From the NCBI RefSeq assembly GCF_040049295.1, contig NZ_JBDZDQ010000004.1:310001-374000 (forward strand): 64,000 nt of DNA, read 5' to 3'. The notes under the pieces are model-generated. The model saw only the letters and a list, made by a program, of their open reading frames with translations. It did no database searches and was not told the DNA's origin. Position 1 is the first letter of the stretch, and the number at the start of each line of letters is the position of its first letter. A program made the position numbers and the translations under genes. Below, piece after piece: positions 1 to 9,911 of this stretch. This stretch comes from Sphingomonas sp. KR3-1. GTDB taxonomy: Bacteria; Pseudomonadota; Alphaproteobacteria; Sphingomonadales; Sphingomonadaceae.

Positions 1-2
1 AG

Positions 3-236
3 CGCGTGCTTCTTGCCCTCACCCAGGCCGGCGTCAGCCGCGAGGACAGCTACCGCCTCGTCCAGCGCAACGCGATGAAGGTGTGGGAGAGCGACGGCGA
101 GCTGTCGCTGCTCGAGCTGCTCAAGGCCGACCCCGAAGTCACCGCCGCGCTTTCGCCGGCGGAGATCGAGGACAAGTTCGACCTCGGCTATCACTTCAAG
201 CAGGTCGACACGATCTTCGCGCGCGTGTTCGCCTGA
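3..236 (+). CDS. purB: Adenylosuccinate lyase, C-terminal fragment
   Basis: This is the last 77 or so residues of a gene that begins before the window. The residues match the C-terminal helical region of adenylosuccinate lyase (EC 4.3.2.2), which splits SAICAR and adenylosuccinate in purine synthesis: a QAGxSREDSYRLVQRNAM stretch, then a short tail ending in FDLGYHFKQVDTIFARVF. The active-site parts lie upstream and cannot be seen. The frame is open from base 3, so the GTG at 6 is only an internal codon. The stop is followed by a short palindromic repeat at 285-309, which may end transcription. Confidence 0.88.
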   Translation, partial: RVLLALTQAGVSREDSYRLVQRNAMKVWESDGELSLLELLKADPEVTAALSPAEIEDKFDLGYHFKQVDTIFARVFA

Positions 237-284
237 GCCGCCCGCTTCCAATGTAGGATTTCGCCGGATACGACTCGCGTAAAT

Positions 285-309
285 CCTCCCCGAGCTCGCC
301 TCGGGGAGG
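285..309. repeat. Short palindrome CCTCCCCGAG...CTCGGGGAGG
   Basis: Two 10-base arms (285-294 and 300-309) form a perfect hairpin with a 5-base loop. The same arm sequence starts the long palindromic elements at 35361 and 48136, so this is probably a solo end of that family. It lies between purB and the M15-like gene and could also act as a terminator for purB. Confidence 0.6.
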
Positions 310-327
310 AATTTAAGGGGGAAGCGA

Positions 328-1134
328 ATGGCGATCGGCGCATCGGTGGGCAAAGGCGGGGTCAACGATCTCGCGGACGTGCTCGTCGTTCAGCATCTGC
401 TCAACGACTGGCTGCGCTTCACCGGGCAGAAGCTGCTCGCCACCAGCGGCGATTGCGACAAGGCGACGATCGCCGCGATCATCGGCTATCAGGGCAAGGT
501 CCTCGCCATGCCCGTGCCAGACGGGCTGATCAGCCCCGGCGGCAAGACCTGGCTCGCGCTCGCCGCGGGCCAGGGCGCCCGCCCGCCGCTCTCGGGCGCC
601 GACTGGTGGAACGCCAACCAGGCCCAATACCCCAACAGCGCCGCGGTCGCCGACCTGATCCAGCCCTTCCGCGACAATGTCACGGCGTTCCTCAAGGCGC
701 TGAAGGACGCCGGCGCCACCGTCACCATCTCCGCCACCCGCCGCAACGCGACGCGCGCGCACCTGATGCATTACAGCTGGTGCGTGGCGAAGGGCTCGGT
801 CGCGCCGAACAAGGTCCCCTCTGTGCCCGGCCTCGCAATCCAATGGGATCATGGCGACCTCGCCAAGTCGAAAGCCGGCGCCCAGGCGATGTCGGACCTG
901 TTCCAGATCGCCTTCGAGCCTTCGCTCACCTCGCGCCATATCGAGGGCCGCGCGATCGACATGACGATCGGCTGGAACGGCACGCTCAAGATCAAGGACA
1001 GGCAGGGCAAGGCCCGCGAGATCGCCACCAGCCCGCGCACCGGCGACAATCCCGACCTGCAGAAGCTCGGCGCGAGCTACGGCGCGATCAAGCTGCTCAG
1101 CGACCCGCCGCACTGGAGCGACGACGGGCGTTGA
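328..1134 (+). CDS. M15-like peptidase (D-Ala-D-Ala carboxypeptidase fold)
   Basis: A 268-residue protein without an obvious signal peptide. The C-terminal part carries what look like zinc ligands of the M15/LAS peptidase family: H204 and D211 in SRHIEGRAID, and H262 in the final DPPHW. The N-terminal 90 residues (VVQHLLNDWL..., then GPDG-like ...VPDGLISPGGKTW) resemble a peptidoglycan-binding repeat as found in endolysin-like proteins. The likely substrate is cell-wall peptide, but this is inferred from the fold only. The ATG at 328 follows an AAGGGGGAAGCG ribosome-binding stretch. It is flanked by palindromic repeats and is probably monocistronic. A phage-derived lysin is an alternative, but no other phage gene is nearby. 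Confidence 0.65.
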   Translation: MAIGASVGKGGVNDLADVLVVQHLLNDWLRFTGQKLLATSGDCDKATIAAIIGYQGKVLAMPVPDGLISPGGKTWLALAAGQGARPPLSGADWWNANQAQYPNSAAVADLIQPFRDNVTAFLKALKDAGATVTISATRRNATRAHLMHYSWCVAKGSVAPNKVPSVPGLAIQWDHGDLAKSKAGAQAMSDLFQIAFEPSLTSRHIEGRAIDMTIGWNGTLKIKDRQGKAREIATSPRTGDNPDLQKLGASYGAIKLLSDPPHWSDDGR

Positions 1135-1280
1135 GGTCACCACGCTTCCAAAGCGTCGCTCCGGACTTGTTCCGGGGTCCTCCGGGAGGCGCGTGCAACG
1201 CGAGATACGCGAGCGCCGCAGGTGCGGCCCGGTTGATCCCCGGGACAAGGCCGGGGTAACGAGAGGTAGGGCCTCATCCC

Positions 1281-1312
1281 AAGAGAAAGGGCCCGGCGTT
1301 TCCACCGGGCCC
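1281..1312 (-). terminator. Rho-independent terminator of the 1337-1705 gene
   Basis: An 8-bp stem GGGCCCGG/CCGGGCCC (1289-1296 and 1305-1312) is followed, on the minus strand, by TTTCTCTT. It sits about 25 bases past the stop codon of the glycine-zipper gene. Confidence 0.7.
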
Positions 1313-1336
1313 CTCATGCTGAACCAGGTTCAGGAT

Positions 1337-1705
1337 TTAGCGGCAGCGGCGGCCGCCATTGTCCTTGTCGATCGCCTGGCCGACCAGCGCGCCGCCGAGC
1401 GCACCGAGCAGCGTGCCGGGGGTGCGGTCGCCATAGCGGTCGATGCTGCGGCCGACGAGCGCACCGGCGACGCCGCCCAGCAACAGGCCGGTGGTGCCAT
1501 CCGAACGGCGGCAATAGTTGCGGCCGTCGCGCCCGCGCCAGGTCGGGCCGTTGTAATAGCCGCGGTCATAGCCACGATTGTCGTAGCTGCGCTCGTAGCG
1601 GCCATGGTCGCGGTAGCCGCCACCATAATTCTGCGCCATCGCCGACGACGGCAGGGCGGGAAGGGCAACGGCCACGGCCGCAAGGCCCAGAAGCGTCTTG
1701 TTCAT
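1337..1705 (-). CDS. Glycine-zipper 2TM surface protein
   Basis: A 122-residue protein with a Sec signal peptide (about residues 1-25, ending SAMA-Q), a Tyr/Gly/Arg-rich linker, the motif GRDGRNYCRRSDGTTG, and a C-terminal glycine zipper (GGVAGALVGRSID... GALGGALVGQAID). Such domains (Rick_17kDa_Anti / glycine zipper 2TM) insert in or lie against the outer membrane; the exact role is unknown. The start at 1705 is chosen because AGGAG lies 8 bases upstream; a longer reading frame up to 1888 has no supporting site. Two relatives with the same central motif lie at 22600 and 25128. Confidence 0.8.
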   Translation of the reverse strand: MNKTLLGLAAVAVALPALPSSAMAQNYGGGYRDHGRYERSYDNRGYDRGYYNGPTWRGRDGRNYCRRSDGTTGLLLGGVAGALVGRSIDRYGDRTPGTLLGALGGALVGQAIDKDNGGRRCR

Positions 1706-1805
1706 GATCTTTCTCCTCTTCTGGCCGGTACCCGGGGCACCGGTGTTGAGGACCCTTCTAGGCGAGTCGGGCTGAGGCGATGCTGAACTGGGTTTGCAGC
1801 TTACG

Positions 1806-2315
1806 TTAACGTAACGAAGTCGCCGGCAGGTGGATCGGCCCGTCAGGGGGCAGGGTGCCATGGAAGCCCATGTCGCTATCGCTCTCACCGCATAGCAGGA
1901 GCGCGGGAATGCTGAGCTCGTCCCAAACGGGCACCTCCGGCGTGGGCGCGGCCTTGATGATCGTGCCGCCTTCCCGGATCAGGATGTGGCAGATCTTGCG
2001 CGCCTTCAGGTCGCGGACCGAGCGCAGGAACTGGCCATAGCTCGGCGCCGTCACCAGCGGCATATGCCCTTCCGCGGCCACGCCCTTCGCATATTCCCCG
2101 ACATCGGCAAGCGGCCGATCGCCCAGGCGCCAGTGCCCCGCCTGCAGGCTGAGCGCCGCAGCATCGGCATCCACGATCATCTCACTCGAATCGAGCCCGA
2201 CATAGGTGACATCGGCATTGGGCAGGCTGTCCTGGCGCCAGCGCCAGCCGAGGAACAGCACGTCCGCCACCGCCAGCGTGCAGGCGAGCGGGATCAGGCG
2301 CGAGCGGCGGGGCAT
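1806..2315 (-). CDS. Hypothetical membrane-anchored protein
   Basis: A 169-residue protein not recognised as a known family. A basic N-terminus (MPRRSR) is followed by one hydrophobic segment at about residues 7-22, so it is either a signal anchor or uncleaved signal. The rest is soluble, with a beta-rich look (HILIREGGTIIKAAPTPEVPVWDELSIPALLL). The frame is open back to 2372, but that part overlaps the dnaJ terminator stem, so the ATG at 2315 is preferred. It follows dnaJ in the same direction, separated by that terminator. Confidence 0.6.
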   Translation of the reverse strand: MPRRSRLIPLACTLAVADVLFLGWRWRQDSLPNADVTYVGLDSSEMIVDADAAALSLQAGHWRLGDRPLADVGEYAKGVAAEGHMPLVTAPSYGQFLRSVRDLKARKICHILIREGGTIIKAAPTPEVPVWDELSIPALLLCGESDSDMGFHGTLPPDGPIHLPATSLR

Positions 2316-2333
2316 GCGCAGGCGAATAGCATG

Positions 2334-2365
2334 AAAAAGCCCCCTCCGCGCGCGGCGAAGGGGGC
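2334..2365 (-). terminator. Rho-independent terminator of dnaJ
   Basis: On the minus strand a GC-rich stem with outer arms AGGGGGC/GCCCCCT is followed by five T. It lies about 27 bases after the dnaJ stop codon and ends the dnaK-dnaJ transcription unit. Confidence 0.75.
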
Positions 2366-2391
2366 GTTTCATTCCCGTCAGGGCCGGCGGT

Positions 2392-3516
2392 TCACCCCAG
2401 CGCGGCCTTCAACTTGGCGAAGAAGCCCGTCGCCTGCGGGCATTCGTCGCCCGTCTCGGTCGCGCGGAATTCCTCGAGCAGCTCGCGCTGCTTCGCGGTC
2501 AGCTTGGTCGGCATCTCGACGACGAGCTCGACGACCAGGTCGCCGCGCCCGCGCCCCTGCAGCACCGGCATGCCGGCGCCGCGCTGGCGCACTTCGCGGC
2601 CGCTCTGCGTGCCCGCGGCGATCTTGACGACATGCTTCTCGCCGTCGAGCCCGGGGATGACGATCTCGCCGCCCAGCGCCGCGGTGGTGAAGCTGATCGG
2701 CGCGTGCGCGAACAAATTGGTGCCCTCGCGCTCGAAGATGCCGTGCTTCTTGACGTGCAGGAAGATGTAGAGGTCGCCCGCCGGCGCGCCGCGCGCCCCT
2801 GCCTCGCCCTCGCCCTGCAGGCGGATGCGCGTGCCTTCGTCGACGCCGGGCGGCACGTTGATCTTGAGCGTCTTGGTCTTGTCGGTGCGGCCCTCGCCGC
2901 GGCAGTCGCGGCACGGCTCGTCGATCACTTCGCCGGCGCCGTGGCAATGCTGGCAGGCGCGCTCGACCATGAAGAAACCCTGCTGCGCGCGCACCTTGCC
3001 GTGCCCGCCGCAATATTTGCACTGGGTCGCCTTGGTGCCCGGCTTGGCGCCGGTGCCCTCGCAGCTGTCGCAATGGCCGGAGACGTCGACGGTGATCTCG
3101 CTCGTCGTCCCGTGGAACGCGTCCTCGAGGCTGATCTCCATGTCGTAGCGCAGGTCCGCGCCGCGGCGCTGCGGCCGGCCGCCGCCCCGGGCACCGCCCA
3201 TGAACTCGCCGAACACGCTTTCGAAGATGTCGCTGAACGCGCCGAAATCCTGCGCGCCGTGGCCGCCGCCACCGCCGCCCATGCCGTTCCTGAAGGCGGC
3301 ATGGCCGAACCGGTCATAGGCCGCGCGCTTCTGCGGGTCCTTAAGGCAGTCATAGGCTTCGTTGATCGCCTTGAACTTGGCCTCATGGTCCTTGCAGCCG
3401 GCATTCTTGTCCGGATGGTATTTGATCGCGAGCTTGCGATAGGCGGACTTGAGCGTGGCCTCGTCCGCGGTGCGCTCGACTTCGAGCAGCTCGTAGAAAT
3501 CGACTTCGGTGGTCAT
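2392..3516 (-). CDS. dnaJ: Chaperone DnaJ (Hsp40)
   Basis: A 374-residue type I Hsp40, the usual length. It stimulates the DnaK ATPase and hands over unfolded clients in the cytoplasm. Domains in order: J domain (about 1-70) with the HPD motif at residues 34-36; Gly-rich linker (GMGGGGGG); zinc-binding region with four CxxCxGxG repeats (CDSCEGTG, CKYCGGHG, CQHCHGAG, CRDCRGEG), all cysteines present; and C-terminal client-binding domains. The ATG at 3516 is used; the frame also opens one codon earlier with TTG. It lies 130 bases downstream of dnaK in the same direction, and the spacer contains palindromic repeats. Confidence 0.97.
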   Translation of the reverse strand: MTTEVDFYELLEVERTADEATLKSAYRKLAIKYHPDKNAGCKDHEAKFKAINEAYDCLKDPQKRAAYDRFGHAAFRNGMGGGGGGHGAQDFGAFSDIFESVFGEFMGGARGGGRPQRRGADLRYDMEISLEDAFHGTTSEITVDVSGHCDSCEGTGAKPGTKATQCKYCGGHGKVRAQQGFFMVERACQHCHGAGEVIDEPCRDCRGEGRTDKTKTLKINVPPGVDEGTRIRLQGEGEAGARGAPAGDLYIFLHVKKHGIFEREGTNLFAHAPISFTTAALGGEIVIPGLDGEKHVVKIAAGTQSGREVRQRGAGMPVLQGRGRGDLVVELVVEMPTKLTAKQRELLEEFRATETGDECPQATGFFAKLKAALG

Positions 3517-3525
3517 CAATTAGAG

Positions 3526-3645
3526 CCCTCTCCCCGCTCGCGGAGAGAGGGTCGGGAGAAGGGCACGCCGCTAGAAACTCGCATTGCCGCCCCACTCCCC
3601 CTCTCCCCGGCCCTCCCCCCGCGCACGGGGAGAGGGAGGGAAGTT
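3526..3645. repeat. Palindromic repeats in the dnaK-dnaJ spacer
   Basis: Two short palindromes of the CTCTCCCCGC...GCGGAGAGAG type sit here (about 3533-3550 and 3599-3640). Related hairpins occur at 17723-17750 and 53497-53661. They could partly attenuate read-through from dnaK to dnaJ or stabilise the dnaK transcript end. Confidence 0.5.
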
Positions 3646-3648
3646 AAG

Positions 3649-5565
<1,917 letters not shown>

Positions 5566-5653
5566 GTTCCCTCGTTGGCCCCCAGTCCTAAATCAAACAA
5601 TTGGCCCCCACGCCCCTGCTTCGAGGCAGCGCGGAGAACCTTCCCGAACGGCG

Positions 5654-5681
5654 ATATAGGTGGCCGCGCGCTTGCCGCAAG
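5654..5681 (-). promoter_or_regulatory. RpoH (sigma-32) type promoter of dnaK
   Basis: On the minus strand CTTG (5678-5681) is separated by exactly 17 bases from CCTATAT (5654-5660). This fits the alphaproteobacterial heat-shock pattern CTTG-N17-CYTATNT. It points at dnaK, with a leader of about 80 bases. Confidence 0.55.
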
Positions 5682-5724
5682 AAGGCGCGCTTTCTAAGGA
5701 CCTTCCCGAAATGGGAGGAATTGA

Positions 5725-6165
5725 ATGCGCCTGATTTCGGCGATGACGATCGCGGCGGCACTTTGCGCCTGCGCGCCCAAGGGCGAATTGACCGCGGAGG
5801 GCGCCTGGGTGCGGCTTCCCGCCGTCGCCGGCCAGCCCGGCGCGGCCTATTTCGCGCTCCACGGCGGGGCGAAGCCCGACACGCTGCTCGCGGTTTCCAC
5901 CCCTGCCGCGCTGCGCGCCGAAATGCACGAGAGCATGAAGGGCGACCATGGCATGATGGCGATGACGCCGCTGAAGGACGTCGCGCTCCCCGCCGGCGAA
6001 AAGCTCGCCTTCGCTCCCGGCGGCAAGCACGTCATGCTGTTCTCGATCGGCCCGGCGGTGAAGCCCGGCCAGAAGGTCCCGCTCACCCTCTCCTTCGCCA
6101 GCGGCACGACGCTGCACCTCGAGGCGAAGGTGGTCGGCGCCGGCGATCCGGCTCCGCTTCCGTAA
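5725..6165 (+). CDS. Copper chaperone PCu(A)C domain lipoprotein
   Basis: A 146-residue protein of the PCuAC (DUF461) family, periplasmic Cu(I) carriers that help load cytochrome oxidase. A short signal peptide ends in a lipobox (LCAC, Cys at about residue 15), so it is probably membrane-anchored. The copper-binding pattern is present: M67-H68, then M80, 21 residues, H102-V-M104. A Met/His-rich patch (MHESMKGDHGMMAM) surrounds the first ligands. The start ATG at 5725 is preceded by GGGAGGAATTGA. It is divergent from dnaK and has no oxidase gene beside it. Confidence 0.85.
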   Translation: MRLISAMTIAAALCACAPKGELTAEGAWVRLPAVAGQPGAAYFALHGGAKPDTLLAVSTPAALRAEMHESMKGDHGMMAMTPLKDVALPAGEKLAFAPGGKHVMLFSIGPAVKPGQKVPLTLSFASGTTLHLEAKVVGAGDPAPLP

Positions 6166-6274
6166 CACTACTTGGGGTAGAATTCCCGAGGGCCCCGGCA
6201 ACTACCTCTTTCGATTTTAAGCAGAAAACCGCTCTGATTGGCGGACCGTATCCGGTCCCGGTGCGGAGCGTTCG

Positions 6275-8035
6275 GTGGAGCAGGTTCGGCTAAAGCCCTC
6301 GGGGTTCATGGCGCGTCTCGCGCGCGACAAGCGCGGCAACACCCTGGTGTTGATGGCGGCGATGCTGATCCCGCTCGCGGCCTTTTGCGGCAGCGCGGTC
6401 GACAGTGCGCGGCTCTACGTCGTCAAGGCTCGGCTCCAGCAGGCGTGCGACGCCGGCGTGCTCGCCGGCCGCAAGTCGATGACCGACACCTCGCTCACCA
6501 ACACCACGCTCGATTCGACCGCCACCGCCCAGGCGCAGACCTTCTTCAACAACAATTTCCGCACCGGCTGGTTCAAGACCACCGCCGCCAGCTTCACGCC
6601 GGCCAAGACCTCGGACGCGCAGGTCTCGGGCACCGCCACCGCGACCGTGCCGATGACCGTGATGTCGATGTTCGGCTTCTCGAACCAGACGATCACCGTC
6701 ACCTGCCAGGCGAGCTACGACGTCGCCGATACCGACGTGATCTTCGTGCTCGACACCACCGGCTCGATGGCCTGCCTGCCGAGCGACGACGACACCACTT
6801 GCAACAACTATGTCGGCTCGGCCGGCACGACGAGCTACACGCGCCCGGCGGACGGCACCGCCAGCGGCAATGACAGCGTCGCCGGCTATCCGGGCGGCAC
6901 CGCCTATTACGTCCCCGAGAAGAGCGGCTCGCGCATCGCGGCGCTGCGCTCGGCGGTGCTCAGCTTCTATGATACGATGGCCTCGGCCGCCGATCCGTCC
7001 ACCCATATCCGCTACGGCTTCGTCACCTACACCTCGACGGTGAACGCCGGGAAGGCGATCATGGAGATCTCGCCGAGCTACATGGTCGGCGGCTCGGGCA
7101 GCGCGAACAGCCAGTGGAACTATGAATCGCGCACCCAGACCGGCAGCCTGCTCGGCCAGCCGACCTGGAAGTACCAGCAGCTCAATTTCGACGTGCGCAA
7201 CTTCGTCGCGGGCAATGCGGTGACCGATCCGAGCAAGACCACCGGCGCCACCAGCCGCTGGACCGGCTGCATCGAGGAGCGCGCGACCACCGCCGGCACC
7301 ACCAGCTTCAGCCAGTCGGCGCTGCCCGCCGATCTCGATCCCGATCTGGTGCCGGGCACCAATATCGACACGCAGTGGAAGCCGATGTGGCCCGAGCTGT
7401 TCTACGCCCGCAACAATTACGCCAGCACCGCCACCGCGACCTCGACCGGCGACAGCTCCAGCCATCCGAACATCGGCACCACGCCCTATTACCAGTCGGG
7501 CTATGTCTCGTGCGGCAAGCCGGTCTCGCGGCTCGACGTGATGACGCGCACCCAGGTGTCCAACTTCGTCAACGCGGCGGACTTCCGCCCGATCGGCGGC
7601 ACCTATCACGATGTCGGCATGATCTGGGGCACGCGGATGATCTCGCCCTCGGGCATCTTCGCGAGCGACACCGCCGCCTGGCCCGCGCGCCAGGCGCCCA
7701 ACCGCGTCATCGTGTTCCTCACCGATGGCGACATGGCGCCCAACACCGGCGTCTACGGCATGTACGGCAATGAATATTACGACCGGCGGGTGAGCGGCGG
7801 CGACTTCACCAACCTCAAATCCTATCACAATGCCCGCTTCCTGGCGGAATGCACCGCGGCCAAGTCGCGCAACATCCAGGTGTGGACGGTGACGATCGAT
7901 TCCTCGGCCACCACCGAGATGAAGTCCTGCGCCACCACCACCAACCAGGCGCTCTTCACCACCACCGGCTCAGGCCTGTCGACTGCCTTTGCCAACATCG
8001 CCAAGCAGGTCGCGATGCTGCGGGTGTCGCAGTGA
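6275..8035 (+). CDS. TadG-like pilus-associated protein with VWA domain
   Basis: About 586 residues. The N-terminus has the Flp-assembly TadE/TadG pattern: RDKRGNTLVLMAAMLIPLAAFCGSAVD, a single hydrophobic helix after a Gly-Asn, matching prepilin-like pseudopilins. A von Willebrand A domain follows, with MIDAS motif DTTGSM near residue 160 and later VFLTDGD. Expected to sit in the cytoplasmic membrane with the VWA part in the periplasm. Two starts are possible: GTG 6275 with GGAG six bases upstream (used here), or ATG 6308 (MARLARDKRGN). It overlaps the next gene by four bases, so the three Tad-like genes form one operon. Confidence 0.82.
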   Translation: MEQVRLKPSGFMARLARDKRGNTLVLMAAMLIPLAAFCGSAVDSARLYVVKARLQQACDAGVLAGRKSMTDTSLTNTTLDSTATAQAQTFFNNNFRTGWFKTTAASFTPAKTSDAQVSGTATATVPMTVMSMFGFSNQTITVTCQASYDVADTDVIFVLDTTGSMACLPSDDDTTCNNYVGSAGTTSYTRPADGTASGNDSVAGYPGGTAYYVPEKSGSRIAALRSAVLSFYDTMASAADPSTHIRYGFVTYTSTVNAGKAIMEISPSYMVGGSGSANSQWNYESRTQTGSLLGQPTWKYQQLNFDVRNFVAGNAVTDPSKTTGATSRWTGCIEERATTAGTTSFSQSALPADLDPDLVPGTNIDTQWKPMWPELFYARNNYASTATATSTGDSSSHPNIGTTPYYQSGYVSCGKPVSRLDVMTRTQVSNFVNAADFRPIGGTYHDVGMIWGTRMISPSGIFASDTAAWPARQAPNRVIVFLTDGDMAPNTGVYGMYGNEYYDRRVSGGDFTNLKSYHNARFLAECTAAKSRNIQVWTVTIDSSATTEMKSCATTTNQALFTTTGSGLSTAFANIAKQVAMLRVSQ

Positions 8036-8616
8036 GGCTTGCCCGCCTCCTCCGCGACTCCCGCGGTGCGACGCTGGTCGAGTTCGCGATGGTGCTGCCG
8101 GTGATGCTCGTGCTGATGATGGGCATGATGGAGCTCGGCTATCAGGCCTATGTCCAGTCGGTGCTCACCGGCGCGGTGCAGAAGGCCGGGCGCGACAGCG
8201 CGATCCAGGGCGCCACCCCGGCGACGATCGATGCCAAGGTGCTCGCCCAGGTCAACGCCGTCGCCCCGCGCGCCACCTTCGCCAGCGGCTATCCGACCCG
8301 GCTCAGCTATTCGAGCTTCAGCACGATCGCGCCCGAGCCCTTTGTCGACACCAATGGCAATGGCGTGCGCAACGCCGGCGAATGCTACACCGACGTCAAC
8401 GGCAACGGCCAATGGGATGCCGATGCCGGCCGCACCGGCCAGGGCGGCGCCAACGATGCGACGGTCTACACCGCCGCGGTCACCTATAGCCGGCTGTTCC
8501 CGGTCACCCGGCTGTTCGGCTGGCCCGGCACCGCGACGCTGACCGCCAGCACCACGCTGATGAACCAGCCCTACGCCACCCAGAGCACCCCCTCGCCCCC
8601 GACGATCTGCACATGA
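8032..8616 (+). CDS. TadE-family protein with two EF-hand-like loops
   Basis: 194 residues from a GTG start that overlaps the preceding TGA (GTGA). The N-terminus RDSRGATLVEFAMVLPVMLVLMMGMMELG is the classic TadE signature: Gly-Ala processing-like site, conserved Glu five residues later and one transmembrane helix. Uncommonly, the middle contains two Asp/Asn/Gly loops, residues 106-117 (DTNGNGVRNAGE) and 121-131 (DVNGNGQWDAD), which look like Ca2+-binding EF-hand or dockerin loops. The ORF remains open upstream to 7849, but that is the alternative frame of tadG. Likely a minor pilin-like component of a surface structure. Confidence 0.8.
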   Translation: MRLARLLRDSRGATLVEFAMVLPVMLVLMMGMMELGYQAYVQSVLTGAVQKAGRDSAIQGATPATIDAKVLAQVNAVAPRATFASGYPTRLSYSSFSTIAPEPFVDTNGNGVRNAGECYTDVNGNGQWDADAGRTGQGGANDATVYTAAVTYSRLFPVTRLFGWPGTATLTASTTLMNQPYATQSTPSPPTICT

Positions 8617-9317
8617 CGCGCCTCGCCTTCTTCCGCCGCCTCGCGCGCGACCGCGCCGGCCTCGCCATGCTCGAATTCGCGCTGGCGCTGCCGGTGGTGC
8701 TCGCGCTCGGCTGCTACGGCGTCGAGAGCGCCAACCTCGCCATCGCCAATCTGCGCGTCAGCCAGATCGCCGGCAACCTGGCCGACAACGGCTCGCGCAT
8801 GGGCCTGATGACCTCGCTCTCCACCGTCCAGCTGCGCGAGCTCGACATCAACAACGCGCTCCAGGCCGCCCGCCTCCAGGGCCAGGCGCTCGGCCTCGGC
8901 ACCAATGGCCGCGTCATCCTCTCCAGCCTCGAGAATATCCAGCAGAGCTACGACACCGCCCCCGTCCAGCGCATCCACTGGCAGCGCTGCTTCGGCATGA
9001 AGAGCGGCACCGGCTATGATTCGAGTTACGGCACCACCAGCGTCGCAGCCGGCACCGATGCGACCAAGGCCAATGCCGGCACCACCTCCACCGGCATGGG
9101 CGATCCCGGCGCGGTGGTCAGCGCCTCGAGCGGCGCGGCGCTGATCTTCGTCGAAGTGAACTACGACTATCAGCGGCTGTTCGGCAGCACCTTCATGGGG
9201 CCGATCAAGCTCCACTATGTCGCCTCGTTCCTGGTCCGCGACCGGCGCGACCTCTCGCAGCTGTTCAACCCGTCGCCCGCCGCGACCCGCTCGACCTGCG
9301 ACAAATATACGAGTTGA
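8613..9317 (+). CDS. TadE-family pseudopilin-like protein
   Basis: 234 residues; ATG overlaps the previous stop (ATGA). The start RLARDRAGLAMLEFALALPVVLALGCYGVE again shows the TadE pattern with conserved Glu and one membrane helix. The rest is a variable periplasmic part, with several Tyr (YDYQRLFG) near the C-terminus. Together with the two genes before it this makes a TadG-TadE-TadE cassette. The ATPase, secretin and platform genes of a Tad system are not in the window. Confidence 0.8.
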   Translation: MTRLAFFRRLARDRAGLAMLEFALALPVVLALGCYGVESANLAIANLRVSQIAGNLADNGSRMGLMTSLSTVQLRELDINNALQAARLQGQALGLGTNGRVILSSLENIQQSYDTAPVQRIHWQRCFGMKSGTGYDSSYGTTSVAAGTDATKANAGTTSTGMGDPGAVVSASSGAALIFVEVNYDYQRLFGSTFMGPIKLHYVASFLVRDRRDLSQLFNPSPAATRSTCDKYTS

Positions 9318-9374
9318 GTTGCCGCGCCGGTGATCGGCGCTATCCTCCCGCGATCAACCCGAGGGAGGGCCCCG

Positions 9375-9911
9375 ATGCCGCAAGTCCTGGACCGTTTCCG
9401 CTCTTCCACGCTCGGCTGGCTGCTCGGCACGCTCGCCGGCTGGGGCACCTGCTTCCTGTTCGTCGCCGGGCTGGTCGGCAGCTTCTATTTCCTCGCCCAG
9501 GGCACCTTGGTCGGCGCCGCCTGGGTAGCGCCGCTGCTGCTCGCCGTCGCGCTGGTCGTCCTCGTCCTCAAATGGTTCGAGAATCTCGGCATCGCCTACG
9601 AGATCACCGACGACCGGCTGATCCTCCACAAGGGCATCGTCCAGAAGTCGATCGACGAGATCGAGCTCTACCGGGTCAAGGACGTCCGCATCGACTTCTC
9701 GATCATCAACCAGCTCGCCGATATCGGCACGATCAGCATCACCTCGTCCGACGAGACCACCCGCGACGCGCCGCTGGTCATCCGCAACGTCGCCCGCGCC
9801 CGCATCCGCCGCGAGCGCCTGCGCGAACTGGTCAACACCGCCCGCCTCAGCCGCGGCGTCCGCGAGATCGACATGGTCCAGGAGGGGCTGGGCGAGCCGC
9901 CTTCGGGCTAG
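9375..9911 (+). CDS. PH-domain (YdbS-like, bPH2) membrane protein
   Basis: 178 residues. Two hydrophobic segments (about residues 13-38 and 42-62) are followed by a bacterial pleckstrin-homology module: YEITDDRLILHKGIVQKSIDEIELYRVKDVRID..., which is the DUF304/bPH2 signature. Such proteins are membrane-associated with unclear partners. The ATG at 9375 is chosen because GAGGGAGGGCC precedes it; the frame is open back to 9330. The 3' end overlaps the convergent DUF1801 gene by four bases. Confidence 0.75.
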   Translation: MPQVLDRFRSSTLGWLLGTLAGWGTCFLFVAGLVGSFYFLAQGTLVGAAWVAPLLLAVALVVLVLKWFENLGIAYEITDDRLILHKGIVQKSIDEIELYRVKDVRIDFSIINQLADIGTISITSSDETTRDAPLVIRNVARARIRRERLRELVNTARLSRGVREIDMVQEGLGEPPSG

